From contig NZ_VUOS01000002.1 of NCBI RefSeq assembly GCF_009829325.1, positions 124,001 to 188,000 of the forward strand: a DNA stretch of 64,000 nucleotides, written 5' to 3'. The translations under genes were made by a program, and so were the position numbers. Of the stretch, positions 46,755 through 56,649 are shown piece by piece (position 1 is the first letter of the stretch; every line of letters begins with the position of its first letter). This stretch comes from Nocardia sp. CY41 (GTDB lineage: Bacteria > Actinomycetota > Actinomycetes > Mycobacteriales > Mycobacteriaceae). Below the pieces are notes generated by a model. It ran no database searches, was not told the DNA's origin, and worked only from the letters and a program-made list of their open reading frames with translations.

Positions 46755-48131
46755 ATGCGCAGTGGGCGACTGATCGCGTTGGCTCTGTTCGTGATCACGG
46801 CGTTGGTGGCCGGATGTTCGGAGTCGAATCCGCCCGATCCGACCATCGGCGATTGGCACGGCGCCATCGAGGTCCCCGGTCAACCGGTGCAGGTGGGCGT
46901 GACGTTCCGCGACGACGGCACGGCCACCATCGACATCCCCGCGCAGGGGGTGACGGACACGCAACTGAAGGATGTCCGCTCCGACCGCAACGGCGTGTCG
47001 TTCGCGATCCCCGACATCCCGGGCGACCCGGTGTTCCGCGGCGAATACGAGTCCGGAAGCGACCGCATCACGGGCGATTTCATCCAGTCGGGCCAGAACT
47101 TCCGGCTGACGCTGAGCCGAGGCGAGGTCGAACGCCCCGCCCGTCCGCAGGAACCCGAGCCGCCGTTCCCGTACCAGACCGAGGACGTCACCTACCGCAA
47201 CGGCGACGTCACCATCGCGGGCACGCTGACCGAGCCGCAGGGCGCGGGCCCGTTCCCCGCCATCCTCATGATCACCGGAAGCGGACCCCAGGACCGCGAC
47301 GAGGATCTCATGGGGCACAAGCCGTTCCTGCTGCTGGCCGACACTTTCACCCGCGCGGGCTACGCCGTGCTGCGCACCGATGATCGTGGCGTCGGCGACA
47401 CCGGCGGCAAGCTGGACGACGCGAACTACACGGACCTGGCCGAGGACGCCGCCGCGGGCGTCCGGTTCCTGCGCGCCCGCGCCGACATCGACCCGGCCCG
47501 GGTCGGACTCTTCGGTCACAGCGAGGGCGGCTACCTCGCGCCACTGGTCGCCGCGCGCCCGGACAGCGGCGTCGCGTTCGCCGTCCTGATGGCCGGACCC
47601 GGCGTTCCCGGCTCGGACGTGCTCATCGAGCAGACCCGCCTGCTCGCCGCCGCCAACGGCGCACCCCCCGACCGGATCGAGGCGCAGGTACGCGACACCA
47701 CCGAACTGGCCGCCCTGCTGAAGGCGGGCGACCTGCCAGGCGCGAAAGAGCTGGCCGTCCGGCAGAACCAGTCCATGCCCGCCGACCAGCGCGTGCCGGA
47801 CGACCAGGCGGCCGCGCAGATCACGCCGTATCTGGCGTCCCTGGTCGCCTACGATCCGGCGCCGGCTCTCTCGGCGCTGCGCGTTCCGGTGCTGGCGTTC
47901 TTCGGTGGCAAAGATCTCCAGGTGCCTCCGGCGCAGAGCGAGCAGCCGATGCGCGACCAGCTCGCCGCCGACCCCGACGCGACCGTCCACGTCTTCCCGG
48001 GTCTCAACCATCTGATGCAACCCACCGAGACCGGCCGTCCCAGCGAGTACAGCACCATCGAGACGACCATCGCGCCCGAGGTCCTCGACTACGTCACCGG
48101 GTGGCTGCGGGAGCGGGTCCCGGTGAAGTAG
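46755..48131 (+). CDS. Alpha/beta-hydrolase lipoprotein
   Basis: 458 aa from the ATG; TACTGT seven bases upstream supports this start over the GTG at 46728. Lipobox LVAGC. Residues ~35-130 are a beta-rich extra domain ([20 protein letters not shown]), then an esterase/peptidase-like hydrolase (~140-458) with [13 protein letters not shown], nucleophile Ser in [14 protein letters not shown], Asp in [11 protein letters not shown] and His in [10 protein letters not shown]. Exported; substrate unknown. Confidence 0.87.
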   Translation: MRSGRLIALALFVITALVAGCSESNPPDPTIGDWHGAIEVPGQPVQVGVTFRDDGTATIDIPAQGVTDTQLKDVRSDRNGVSFAIPDIPGDPVFRGEYESGSDRITGDFIQSGQNFRLTLSRGEVERPARPQEPEPPFPYQTEDVTYRNGDVTIAGTLTEPQGAGPFPAILMITGSGPQDRDEDLMGHKPFLLLADTFTRAGYAVLRTDDRGVGDTGGKLDDANYTDLAEDAAAGVRFLRARADIDPARVGLFGHSEGGYLAPLVAARPDSGVAFAVLMAGPGVPGSDVLIEQTRLLAAANGAPPDRIEAQVRDTTELAALLKAGDLPGAKELAVRQNQSMPADQRVPDDQAAAQITPYLASLVAYDPAPALSALRVPVLAFFGGKDLQVPPAQSEQPMRDQLAADPDATVHVFPGLNHLMQPTETGRPSEYSTIETTIAPEVLDYVTGWLRERVPVK

Positions 48132-48195
48132 CGCCGCGCCGCGCGACGCGAGAGCCGCTGCGCTGCGACGGGAGCGTTTACCTAAACTGATGGCC

Positions 48196-49701
48196 ATGAG
48201 CGCACCCACGGTCGACCTGATGGATTACTCGGATGTCATCGCCCGGTTCGAGCCGGTGCTCGGCATGGAGGTCCACGTCGAGCTGAACACCGCGACCAAG
48301 ATGTTCTGCGGTTGCCCGACCGAGTTCGGCGCCGAGCCGAACACCCAGGTCTGCCCGGTGTGCCTCGGTCTGCCCGGTTCGCTTCCGGTGGTCAACCAGA
48401 AGGCCGTCGAGTCCGCGATCCGGATCGGCTTGGCGCTGAACTGCTCGATCACCCCGTGGGGCCGGTTCGCGCGCAAGAACTACTTCTACCCCGATCAGCC
48501 GAAGAACTACCAGATCAGCCAGTACGACGAGCCGATCGCCACGAACGGGCACCTGGACGTGGTGCTCGACGACGGCAGCACCTTCCGCGTCGACATCGAG
48601 CGCGCGCACATGGAAGAGGACACCGGCAAGTCGGTGCACATCGGCGGCGCGACCGGCCGCATCCACGGCGCCAGCCACTCGCTGCTGGACTACAACCGGG
48701 CGGGTGTGCCGCTGATCGAGATCGTCACCAAGCCGATCACCGGCGCGGGGGAGCGGGCGCCGGAGGTGGCGCGGGCCTACGTGACGGCGCTGCGGGATCT
48801 GCTGAAGTCGCTCGGGGTCTCGGACGTGAAGATGGAGCAGGGCTCGCTGCGTTGTGACGCGAACGTCTCGCTGATGCCCATCGGCGCAACGGAGTTCGGC
48901 ACCCGCACGGAGACCAAGAACGTCAACTCGCTGCGCAGCGTCGAGGTCGCGGTGCGCTTCGAGATGCGCAGGCAGGCCGCGGTGCTCGCGGGCGGCGGCA
49001 CGATCGTGCAGGAGACCAGGCACTTCCACGAGACCGACGGCACCACCTCGCCCGGCCGCCGCAAGGAGACCGCCGAGGACTACCGCTACTTCCCCGAGCC
49101 GGATCTCGAGCCCGTCGCGCCCGACGCGGACTGGGTGGAGCAGCTGCGCGCCACCATCCCCGAGTACCCGTGGCTGCGCCGCGCGCGGATCCAGTCCGAC
49201 TGGGGCCTGTCCGACGAGGTGATGCGCGACCTGGTCAACGCGGGTGCGCTGGACCTGATCATCGCCACCGTCGACGCGGGCGCCCCGGCCAACGAGGCGC
49301 GCTCCTGGTGGGTCGCCTACCTCACCGAGAAGGCCAAGGAGCGCGAGGTCGCGCTGGACGAGCTGCCGATCACCCCGGCCCAGGTCGCCGAGGTGATCAA
49401 GCTGGTCGACGCGAAGACGATCAACAACAAGGTGGCCAAGCAGGTCGTCGACCACGTGCTGGACGGTGCGGGCGATCCGGCGCAGATCGTCGAGGCCAAG
49501 GGGCTCGGCATGGTCAGCGACGACAGCGCCCTGCAGGCGGAGGTGGAGAAGGCGCTGGCCGCCAACCCCGACATCGCCGACAAGATCCGTTCCGGCAAGG
49601 TGCAGGCCGCGGGCAAGATCGTCGGTGACGTCATGAAGGCGACCCGCGGCCAGGCCGACGCGGCCCGCGTCCGGGAACTCGTCCTCGCCGCCTGCGGCTG
49701 A
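48196..49701 (+). CDS. gatB: Glu-tRNA(Gln)/Asp-tRNA(Asn) amidotransferase subunit B
   Basis: 501 aa. Binds the mischarged tRNA and transamidates it using ammonia from Gat[19 protein letters not shown], then [12 protein letters not shown] (Cys4 zinc site), and the C-terminal YqeY-like tail [30 protein letters not shown] seven bases before ATG 48196 indicates that this, rather than the ATG at 48190, is the start of a leaderless message. Separated from gatCA by an accessory block and pfkA. Confidence 0.95.
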   Translation: MSAPTVDLMDYSDVIARFEPVLGMEVHVELNTATKMFCGCPTEFGAEPNTQVCPVCLGLPGSLPVVNQKAVESAIRIGLALNCSITPWGRFARKNYFYPDQPKNYQISQYDEPIATNGHLDVVLDDGSTFRVDIERAHMEEDTGKSVHIGGATGRIHGASHSLLDYNRAGVPLIEIVTKPITGAGERAPEVARAYVTALRDLLKSLGVSDVKMEQGSLRCDANVSLMPIGATEFGTRTETKNVNSLRSVEVAVRFEMRRQAAVLAGGGTIVQETRHFHETDGTTSPGRRKETAEDYRYFPEPDLEPVAPDADWVEQLRATIPEYPWLRRARIQSDWGLSDEVMRDLVNAGALDLIIATVDAGAPANEARSWWVAYLTEKAKEREVALDELPITPAQVAEVIKLVDAKTINNKVAKQVVDHVLDGAGDPAQIVEAKGLGMVSDDSALQAEVEKALAANPDIADKIRSGKVQAAGKIVGDVMKATRGQADAARVRELVLAACG

Positions 49702-49705
49702 GCCG

Positions 49706-50647
49706 TTACCGAGGAGGGTCGATCGCGACCGAGTCGTAGGACGTGTCCGGGGTCGGCGGCGTGGTGTAGCGGGCGTTGGGGAGATAGAGACGGTCGCCGA
49801 ACATCGCGACGGTCGTCGGCACGTCGAAGCGCAGGTCGGTGACGCGCCGTTCGACGGTGCCCGTCGTGCCCGCGGGATCGAGCGAGACCACGGCGATCGC
49901 GTTGGACCGGTTCTGGACGACGAACAGTGTGCCGCCGCGCAAGAGCAGCCCGTCGCCGTTGGGCAGCGTCTCGCCGCCCAGATCGACCTGTCGCGTCACG
50001 CCCGTCGCCGGATCGACACGGAACAACCGGCCGGTCACCGACTGTATGACGATCAACCCGGCGCCGTCGGGCGTGCGCACGATCCCGTTGGCGTTGATCG
50101 CTCCGGGTTCGTAGCGGATGTCGCCGGTCAGTGGTCGCCGCACCACCGCGGGAGGCGGCGGCAGCACCCCGTCGTCGCCGATGGGCAGGTGGTAGAGCAC
50201 CGGCGCTCGCGAGTCGGTGAACCACGCGCCCGTCGGGGTGAGCGCCACGTCGTTGACGAACGTGTCCGGCGGCGTACCGAGCCGGTAGCTCGCCAGCACC
50301 GCGCCCGTGTCCGCGTCCACGACGCGGGCGTCGCCTTCGGTGCCACCGGCGACGAACAGCCTGCCGCGGTGGTCGATCCGGAGGCCGAGCGCCGGCGTGC
50401 CGGGCCCGGGGCTCAGGATGCCGCCTCGTCCGGTCATCAGGTCGGCGCGGTAGATGGAGCCGTCGGCCCGCGAGCCGAAATAGGCCACCGGTCCCGATCC
50501 GATCGCGATGCCCTCCGGCTGGAATCCGGCGGGCAGGTCGATCGTGGTGCGCGGGTCGGGACGGTGTGCCGTCGTCCGCTCCGTGAATACCAAGGCCGCA
50601 GCGCCGAGACAGGCCAGCGCGGCCGAGAGCACGAGGACTCGCTTCAT
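49706..50647 (-). CDS. Exported SMP-30/gluconolactonase-like beta-propeller protein
   Basis: 313 aa. Signal peptide (VLVLSAALACLGAAALVFT). Repeating blade motifs: LPAGFQPEGIAIG, GLRIDHRGRLFVAGG, VNDVALTPTGAWFTDS, NGIVRTPDGAGLIVIQS. The NDVAL and NGI positions match metal-binding sites of gluconolactonases. ATG after GAAGGAAA. Convergent with gatB, only 4 bp apart. Confidence 0.82.
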   Translation of the reverse strand: MKRVLVLSAALACLGAAALVFTERTTAHRPDPRTTIDLPAGFQPEGIAIGSGPVAYFGSRADGSIYRADLMTGRGGILSPGPGTPALGLRIDHRGRLFVAGGTEGDARVVDADTGAVLASYRLGTPPDTFVNDVALTPTGAWFTDSRAPVLYHLPIGDDGVLPPPPAVVRRPLTGDIRYEPGAINANGIVRTPDGAGLIVIQSVTGRLFRVDPATGVTRQVDLGGETLPNGDGLLLRGGTLFVVQNRSNAIAVVSLDPAGTTGTVERRVTDLRFDVPTTVAMFGDRLYLPNARYTTPPTPDTSYDSVAIDPPR

Positions 50648-50746
50648 TTGGTCGTTTCCTTCGCCGTCACGATCGCCGGGGCCACCGGCGGGAGTGTCCG
50701 ATGCCTGTCGACGCGCGCGGAAGCCATCAGCGGCCGATGCCCGCCC

Positions 50747-51379
50747 TCAGTAACCGACAGTGAAATGCCTGCTCCTGCCCGGGCTTTCGAGTTCGTCGAG
50801 GACGGCGACGGCGAGATCCTCGGCCGAGATCCGGGAGGAGCCGTCGGCGCTGATGATCAGTGTGGCGGCGCCGCGCCGATATTTCCCGGTCCGCCGGCCG
50901 GGCTCGAGCAGGGCGGGCGGGCTGAGATAGACCGAGTCGGCCGGATGTGTCCGGCAGGTCTCCCACTGCGCGACGCTTGCGGCGGCGATGGGGCGAATCG
51001 CCGCCGGGACGTATTCCGGATTGTCGAGGACGAGTCGATCGGAGTGCTCCGAAGCCCGCAGAGGCGCGGCGCCGCCGACGACGAGGACGCGTGACCGAGT
51101 GGTCCGGGCCGCGTTCAGCAGGGCCGCCGTCGTCGCCGTGACGGTGTGTTCCTGCCCTGGGGCCGGACGGGTCGCCGCCACGATCGCGTCGACGCCGTCG
51201 AACACTGCGCTCATCCGGTCGGCGTCGTTCGCGTCGCCCTCGACGGCGGAGACACCGGGCGGCAAGGATGTCGGCGGCTGTCTCCGGAAGACGGCGACGA
51301 TCTCGTGGCCGCGGCTCACGGCTTCGGCGATGACGCGCGAGCCGACCATGCCGTTGGCTCCGACGACGGCGATCTTCAC
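50747..51379 (-). CDS. NAD(P)-binding epimerase/reductase-like protein
   Basis: 210 aa. GANGMVGSR at residues 7-15 is the Rossmann motif of atypical SDRs (YwnB/NmrA-type). It lacks the canonical YxxxK. GTG start overlapping the EamA stop, so it is the second gene of the EamA unit. Probably a flavin/NAD(P)H-binding reductase; substrate unknown. Confidence 0.88.
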   Translation of the reverse strand: MKIAVVGANGMVGSRVIAEAVSRGHEIVAVFRRQPPTSLPPGVSAVEGDANDADRMSAVFDGVDAIVAATRPAPGQEHTVTATTAALLNAARTTRSRVLVVGGAAPLRASEHSDRLVLDNPEYVPAAIRPIAAASVAQWETCRTHPADSVYLSPPALLEPGRRTGKYRRGAATLIISADGSSRISAEDLAVAVLDELESPGRSRHFTVGY

Positions 51380-52317
51380 TTCAGTATCCCTTCAGGGGTC
51401 GACACGACGGTGGACGATCGGGTGGGCGCGGGAAGCTGCCCCGCGACGATGGCGGCGAGCGCGAGCGCGAAGCCTGCCAACTGCACCGGGCCGAGGGTCT
51501 GGCCCAGCAGGACGGCGCCGAGGACGGCGGCTACCAGCGGCGACAGCAGCACGAGCACCGCGACCGAGGTGACAGGCAAAGCGCCGATGCCGCGGAACCA
51601 GACGACGTAGGCGAGCAGACCGCCGATCAGACCGAGCCACAGATAGCCCCAGGCAGCGGGCGCGTCGATCGCGGGCGGGGAGCCTTCGATCAGGAACGTG
51701 AGGGGCAGCAGGAACAGTCCGCCCGCGGTGAGCTGCCAGCCGGCGAACGCGGTGGGACCGACCCCAGCGGGTCGTCCCCACTTCTTCGTGAGCGTCAGGC
51801 CCAGCGCCATCGAAGCCGCGGCGGCGATGCCCGCCGCGACTCCGGCGAAGTCGAGGGCCGCGTCCGGCCCGATGACCACCAAGCCGACACCCAGGACGCC
51901 TGTCGCACCCCACGCGAGTCGCCAGGCGGAGGGGCTCTCCCGCAGGACGGCCACGGCCAGGACAGCCACGACGAGCGGCTGGGCAGCCGCCAAGGTCGCG
52001 GCCACGCCACCCGGCAGACGTTCGGCGGCCAGGAAAAGCAGGGGGAACAACAGCCCGATGTTGAGCACGCCGAGCACCGCGGCTTTGCCCCACCAGGCTC
52101 CGCGCGGCAGCGTCCACGTGATCGCCAGCGCGATCAACCCCGCGGGCAACGCCCGCAGAAGTCCCGCGAACAGTGGGTGTCCCGGTGGGAGGAGTTCGGT
52201 GGTGACGACATAGGTCGTCCCCCACGACACGGGCGCGAGCGCCGTCACGACGGTGCGGGACAGATTTCCGAGCGGCGCGTCTCCGCCGGAAATTGTCTGT
52301 GCTGCTGGACTTTTCAC
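51376..52317 (-). CDS. EamA-family (DMT) transporter
   Basis: 313 aa, ten hydrophobic helices in two EamA repeats (first from TALAPVSWGTTYVVTTELLP, second from GLTLTKKWGRPAGVGPTAFAGWQL). Exports or imports small metabolites. GTG start. Divergent from a LysR gene, with an inverted repeat in the gap, and coupled to the NAD(P)-binding gene. Confidence 0.9.
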   Translation of the reverse strand: MKSPAAQTISGGDAPLGNLSRTVVTALAPVSWGTTYVVTTELLPPGHPLFAGLLRALPAGLIALAITWTLPRGAWWGKAAVLGVLNIGLLFPLLFLAAERLPGGVAATLAAAQPLVVAVLAVAVLRESPSAWRLAWGATGVLGVGLVVIGPDAALDFAGVAAGIAAAASMALGLTLTKKWGRPAGVGPTAFAGWQLTAGGLFLLPLTFLIEGSPPAIDAPAAWGYLWLGLIGGLLAYVVWFRGIGALPVTSVAVLVLLSPLVAAVLGAVLLGQTLGPVQLAGFALALAAIVAGQLPAPTRSSTVVSTPEGILK

Positions 52318-52341
52318 AGGGAGAGTCTCGCCCGCCGACTA

Positions 52342-52376
52342 TTGATGAGTCCAACACATGTTTGTCACCTCATCGA
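52342..52376. promoter_or_regulatory. Candidate LysR operator, EamA/LysR gap
   Basis: TTGATGAG (52342-52349) and CTCATCGA (52369-52376), inverted with one mismatch; a smaller AACACATGTT palindrome sits between. It is in the 79-bp divergent gap. Confidence 0.5.
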
Positions 52377-52396
52377 TCTCGATTCACGATTGATGG

Positions 52397-53284
52397 ATGG
52401 AGCTCCAACAGATGCGCTACGTCCTTGCCGTCGCCGAGACGAACAGCTTCACCCGGGCCGCCGAACGATGCCTGGTCGTGCAATCCGCGCTGAGCCACCA
52501 GATCGCCCGCTTGGAACGGGAACTGGGCGCGAGACTCTTCGAGCGCACCAGCCGCCGGGTACGCCTGACACCGGCGGGCGCCGCGTTCCTCCCGGCTGCC
52601 CGCCAGTGCCTGGACGCCGCCGAGCGCGCGGCCGCCGAAGTCGCCGCTGCGGTCGGTGAGGTGCGCGGACGGCTCGCCGTGGGGCTGATCCCCACCGTCG
52701 CCGCGGTCGACATCCCGGAGGCGCTGCGTGAGTTCCGCACGCGATATCCGCATGTGCGCATCAGCCTGCGGGTCGGCGCCAGCGAGGAACTCGTCGAACG
52801 CGTCGTGCAAGGCGCCCTCGACGTGGCCTTTCTCGGCTTGCCGGTCACCGCGCGACCACGCGGCGTCGCCGCCCACGAGCTCGCGCGCGACCGGCTCGTC
52901 GCCGTGGTCGCGCGGGACCACCCGCTCGCCGGTGCGCCGACGGTCGATCTGCGCATGCTGTCCGCAGAGGTCTTCGTGGACCTGCCGGCCGGAACGGCCG
53001 GACGCCTCCAATCCGACCAGGCCTTCGCGGCCGCCGGCCTCGACCGTGACGTCGCCTTCGAGGTGACCAGCGCGGACTACATCGCTCGGCTCGTCCGCCC
53101 TGGACTCGCCGTGGCCATGCTCCCCTCCGCCTACGCCCCGCAGCTCGAGGGCGTCGTCACCATCGAGGTCGCCGACGCCCCGGCCCGCGTCGAATACGTC
53201 ATCTGGAGCCGCAGCCGCCCACCCGCGGCGACCGCCTTCCTCGACGTTCTGGGTATCCCGGCCCAGGATCGAGACGATTCCTGA
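52397..53284 (+). CDS. LysR-family transcriptional regulator
   Basis: 295 aa. HTH at ~1-60 (ELQQMRYVLAVAETNSFTRAAER, LSHQIARLERELGARLFER), effector domain to the end. Divergent from EamA/NAD(P)-binding genes, which it probably controls. Confidence 0.92.
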   Translation: MELQQMRYVLAVAETNSFTRAAERCLVVQSALSHQIARLERELGARLFERTSRRVRLTPAGAAFLPAARQCLDAAERAAAEVAAAVGEVRGRLAVGLIPTVAAVDIPEALREFRTRYPHVRISLRVGASEELVERVVQGALDVAFLGLPVTARPRGVAAHELARDRLVAVVARDHPLAGAPTVDLRMLSAEVFVDLPAGTAGRLQSDQAFAAAGLDRDVAFEVTSADYIARLVRPGLAVAMLPSAYAPQLEGVVTIEVADAPARVEYVIWSRSRPPAATAFLDVLGIPAQDRDDS

Positions 53285-53513
53285 AGCGTCCGCAGGCATT
53301 CCGGCCGATCAAAGGCGACGTATCCAGACCGCAGCGGCGCTGCCAAGCGACAAATGGCCTCTTGGCCCCTTGATCACCCCGACAAGGCGGAACCCCGGAT
53401 CGCGCTGTCACCGCTACACGCGCCCCACCGGCTCGACCGCCGATTTCGAGCGAAGCGAGACCGAGCATGTGCCGCGAACACGCCGCGCCCGCCGGCCGAA
53501 AATACAGCCGAAC

Positions 53514-54620
53514 TCAGTCCGGACCGCCGCCGCCTGCCTGCGGGGGCGGGATGCGCACGACGCGGTCGTCGAACGGTCCCGGCTGGCCGTCGGTCTTGTT
53601 CACCGTGGTCACCCAGATGGTGCCGTCGGCGCCGACCGCCGCGCCGCCGAGCTGTCCGTACCGGTCCTGCGCCACCAGGGACGGAGCCGCGGTGACGGCG
53701 TGCGTATTCGGGTCGGCGGCGGCGATGGCGACGGCCTTCGCGCGGGTCAGCGAGATCGCGACGCCGTCGGTCGCGGCGGCGCAGCCCGCGACGCCGGGCC
53801 GGTCCGGCCAGGTCCACATGGTGGTGACCACGCCATCGCCGCCGAGCCGCTGCAACCGGTCCTCGGCGGGTGTGCGGTCGGTGATCCAGATGCTGTCCTT
53901 GCCGTCCCGGCACACGTCCCCCGCGGTGCCGATGCCCGAGACGGCGATTTCCGGCGCGGGCGTGCGGCCGGGCACCGGTGAGTTCACCCGCAGCAGTTTG
54001 CCCGCGAGCGACCCCGCCGAGGCCGCAGCGCCGGGGTTGCCCGCGTCGCCGGTCAGCACCAGCATCTGATCCGGTGCGGCGAACTCGATGGCGCCGTGAT
54101 TCCCGGTCGCCCCCTTCGGGATTCCGGTGAGGACGTCCTTGGGGGAGCCGCCTTCGGCGATGCGGACCACGCGGTTGTCGCTGCCGGTGGTGATGTAGGC
54201 GTACATCAACCCGTCTTCACGGTAGGTCGGCGAGAGCGCGATGTCGCTGAGGCCGCCGTCGCCGGAGCCGTCCACGTCCAGCCGGGCGATCTCGACCGGC
54301 GGCTGCTCCGGGACGACCTTCAGGATGCGTCCGGTCCGGCGCTCGGCGACCAGCGCGCCGTCGGCGAGCGTGACCAGGCCGCCGGTGGTGTCCAGGCAGG
54401 TGGCCACCACCGCCGGGTCGGGATCGATGCAGGGGCCGCTGGGCCGGGTGGTCGAGGTGGGCGGCTGGCTCGGTTTCTTCGGGTCGATGTTGGCTCCGCG
54501 CAGGGTCGGTTCCGGGGTGAACGGGCTGGACGCCGAATCGTCGAACCGGGCGCACCCGACCAGCAGGACGGAGCCGAGCGCCAAGCTCGCCGCGACGCGG
54601 CCCACGACAACCAAACTCAT
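53514..54620 (-). CDS. LppZ-like lipoprotein with PQQ-glucose/sorbosone-dehydrogenase-type beta-propeller
   Basis: 368 aa. Lipobox VLLVGC. Propeller motifs: LSDIALSPTYREDGLMYAYITTGSDNRVVRI, GNHGAIEFAAPDQMLVLTGDAGNPGAA and AGDVCRDGKDSIWITDRTP, as in soluble glucose/sorbosone dehydrogenases. The sequence TAACGT plus seven bases before the ATG suggests leaderless mRNA. Position and orientation match lppZ (Rv3006), divergent from the DoxX-like gene. Enzymatic activity of LppZ homologues is not established. Confidence 0.85.
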   Translation of the reverse strand: MSLVVVGRVAASLALGSVLLVGCARFDDSASSPFTPEPTLRGANIDPKKPSQPPTSTTRPSGPCIDPDPAVVATCLDTTGGLVTLADGALVAERRTGRILKVVPEQPPVEIARLDVDGSGDGGLSDIALSPTYREDGLMYAYITTGSDNRVVRIAEGGSPKDVLTGIPKGATGNHGAIEFAAPDQMLVLTGDAGNPGAAASAGSLAGKLLRVNSPVPGRTPAPEIAVSGIGTAGDVCRDGKDSIWITDRTPAEDRLQRLGGDGVVTTMWTWPDRPGVAGCAAATDGVAISLTRAKAVAIAAADPNTHAVTAAPSLVAQDRYGQLGGAAVGADGTIWVTTVNKTDGQPGPFDDRVVRIPPPQAGGGGPD

Positions 54621-54737
54621 AGTCCAGACGTTACGGAAATAACGTCGCCCGCGCCCCCTCCGGGTGGGTGTTGCGCGCACCGAACACGCCGCGCCGTACT
54701 TGCCCGCCGTCGCGGGGTGCGGCATAGGGTATTGGCC

Positions 54738-55616
54738 GTGACCGACAAGCCGAAAGACACGCCGGATCCCAAGGCCGGGAACCCCGCTCCCTCCACGGCC
54801 GAGCAGTCGGCGGTTTCGACCACCGGTCGGGGCGTGACCAGCCCGTACGACTCGCCGACCGAGCAATTCGAGCGGGTGGACCCGGCCCAGCGGCCGCAGT
54901 TGTCCAAGGACGTCCCGCGCACCGACGACGAACTCGGACTCGATCCGGACGTGCCGACCACCGCCCACGGCAAGGTCGCGGGGGACAAGTCCGCGTCCAC
55001 CTACGATTACGCCAGCATCCCGCCCGCTCCCAGCCCGCCGAGCGACAGCGCGCGCCTGCGCCGCCGCAACGGCGACTACCGGCGCGGCACGCTCGACCTC
55101 GGTTTGCTGCTGTTGCGCCTGGTGGTCGGCGCCACCTTCCTCTACCACGGCCTGCAGAAGCTCACCGGCTGGTTCCACGGTCCCGGCCTGGACGGCACCC
55201 GCGACATGATGGAACGCGGCGGCTGGGATCACCCGTCGGTGTCCGCCATCCTGGTCACCGCGGGCGAGGTCGGCGGCGGTGCGCTGCTGATCCTCGGGCT
55301 GGCCACCCCGCTGGCCGCGGGCGCGGTGCTCGCGGTGATCCTGGACGCCTGGGCCTGGAAGCAGGGCATGGCCCCCGGCTTCCAGTACAAGGCCGGACCG
55401 GGAGCGGTGGAACTGGAGAGCATCCTGGCCGGCGTCGCCGCGGTCATCATCTTGACAGGTCCGGGTCGCTTGTCCTTCGACCGCAATCGCGGTTGGGCGA
55501 TCCGTCCGGCGGCCGGCTCGTTCGTGGTCCTTCTCCTCGCCATCGCGGCCGCGGTAGGAACCTACTGGTATCTGCACGGCGGCAACCCGCTCACCGGCAT
55601 CGGGCCCTTCGACTGA
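54738..55616 (+). CDS. DoxX-family membrane protein (Rv3005c-like)
   Basis: 292 aa. The N-terminal ~110 residues are polar and disordered (many Pro, Ser, Thr, Asp), then a DoxX domain of four helices (LLLLRLVVGATFLYHGLQKL, GGGALLILGLATPLAAGAVL, and two more). The GTG follows TAGGGT by seven bases, so it is leaderless. In M. tuberculosis Rv3005c (SseA-SodA-DoxX membrane complex, radical defence) is the homologous locus; the same role is inferred. A terminator follows. Confidence 0.88.
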   Translation: MTDKPKDTPDPKAGNPAPSTAEQSAVSTTGRGVTSPYDSPTEQFERVDPAQRPQLSKDVPRTDDELGLDPDVPTTAHGKVAGDKSASTYDYASIPPAPSPPSDSARLRRRNGDYRRGTLDLGLLLLRLVVGATFLYHGLQKLTGWFHGPGLDGTRDMMERGGWDHPSVSAILVTAGEVGGGALLILGLATPLAAGAVLAVILDAWAWKQGMAPGFQYKAGPGAVELESILAGVAAVIILTGPGRLSFDRNRGWAIRPAAGSFVVLLLAIAAAVGTYWYLHGGNPLTGIGPFD

Positions 55617-55633
55617 GTTCCCGCACGCGGTGC

Positions 55634-55679
55634 GGGGAGCCGATATCGGACGGATCTTGCCGTGCCGGTACGGCTCCCC
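55634..55679 (+). terminator. Hairpin after the DoxX gene
   Basis: GGGGAGCCG (55634-55642) pairs with CGGCTCCCC (55671-55679), 28-nt interior. Confidence 0.55.
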
Positions 55680-55688
55680 ACCGTCTCC

Positions 55689-55719
55689 TTGACCTCGAGC
55701 GCAGTTGAACTTCTAGCGT
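55689..55719 (+). promoter_or_regulatory. Candidate promoter of the NmrA-like gene
   Basis: TTGACC (55689-55694), 19-bp spacer, TAGCGT (55714-55719). The gene starts at 55745 after AAAGGAG. Confidence 0.45.
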
Positions 55720-55744
55720 CGCTCGGGACGAAAGGAGATCCACT

Positions 55745-56587
55745 GTGACAACACTTGTTACGGGTGCCACCGGCAATACCGGTCGCCACGTGGTCGCGGA
55801 ATTGGTCCGCCGCGGTGAGCGCGTTCGCGCGTTGACCCGGGACCCGGTCGCCGCGGCGGGGAAGCTTCCGGCCGAGGCGGAACTCGTGGCCGGCACGCAT
55901 ACGCAACCGCACGAGCTGGATGCCGCGTTGGAGGGCATCGATCGGTTGCACGTCACCGTGACCGCCGGGCTTGCCGAAGCCGGGCCGGAGCTGGTCCGGC
56001 GCGCGGTCGAAGCGGGCGTGCGCCGCTTCACCGTGGTGTGGGGTGGCGCGGTCGGGCCGGTCGAGGAGGCTGTGCGGGACTCGGGCGTGGAATGGACGCG
56101 CCTGGAACCGCAAGAGTTCATGTCGAACACGCTGGGCTGGATCGAGTCGATTCGCAGCGAGGCGGTGGTGCTCGAGCCGTACGACTTCCCCAGCGCGCTG
56201 GTACACGAAGCGGACATCGGGGCGGTCGCCGCGGTCGCGCTGCTCGAGGACGGCCATTCCGGCCGTGCTTACAACCTCACCGGGCCCGCGCCGCTGACAC
56301 CGCGAGAACGGATCGCCATCCTGTCGCGGGCCATCGGCCGCGACATCGCTTTCGTCCGGATCACGCACGAACAGGCCGTCGAGCGGCTGGTTGCCACGGG
56401 TGTGTCCCGGGCGGACGCCGAGTACGTCGTCGGCTGGTACGCCACACCCGACGCCGCCTCCACCACCGTCGTCGACACCGTCGCACAGGTGACGGGCAGA
56501 CCAGCGCGAACGTTCGACCAGTGGGTGGCCGAGCACGCGGAACTCTTCCGGGAGTCCCCGATCGCCGGCCACGCCGGAATCGGTTGA
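55745..56587 (+). CDS. NmrA/quinone-reductase-like NAD(P)-binding protein
   Basis: 280 aa, GTG after AAAGGAGAT. VTGATGNTGRHV at residues 5-16 is the nucleotide-binding motif of NmrA and QOR2-type reductases; no YxxxK catalytic pair. EWTRLEPQEFMSN and NLTGPAPLTPRE are typical. Probably a stand-alone NADPH reductase or redox sensor. Confidence 0.88.
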   Translation: MTTLVTGATGNTGRHVVAELVRRGERVRALTRDPVAAAGKLPAEAELVAGTHTQPHELDAALEGIDRLHVTVTAGLAEAGPELVRRAVEAGVRRFTVVWGGAVGPVEEAVRDSGVEWTRLEPQEFMSNTLGWIESIRSEAVVLEPYDFPSALVHEADIGAVAAVALLEDGHSGRAYNLTGPAPLTPRERIAILSRAIGRDIAFVRITHEQAVERLVATGVSRADAEYVVGWYATPDAASTTVVDTVAQVTGRPARTFDQWVAEHAELFRESPIAGHAGIG

Positions 56588-56607
56588 CCAGTCGGAGCAC
56601 GACCGCT

Positions 56608-56640
56608 TCCGCCGCCCATCGAAGGCCGATGGGCGGCGGA
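56608..56640. terminator. Bidirectional hairpin, NmrA-like gene / ilvD
   Basis: 14-bp perfect stem TCCGCCGCCCATCG with CGATGGGCGGCGGA, 5-nt loop, between convergent stops. Confidence 0.8.
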
Positions 56641-56649
56641 TCCAGCGAG

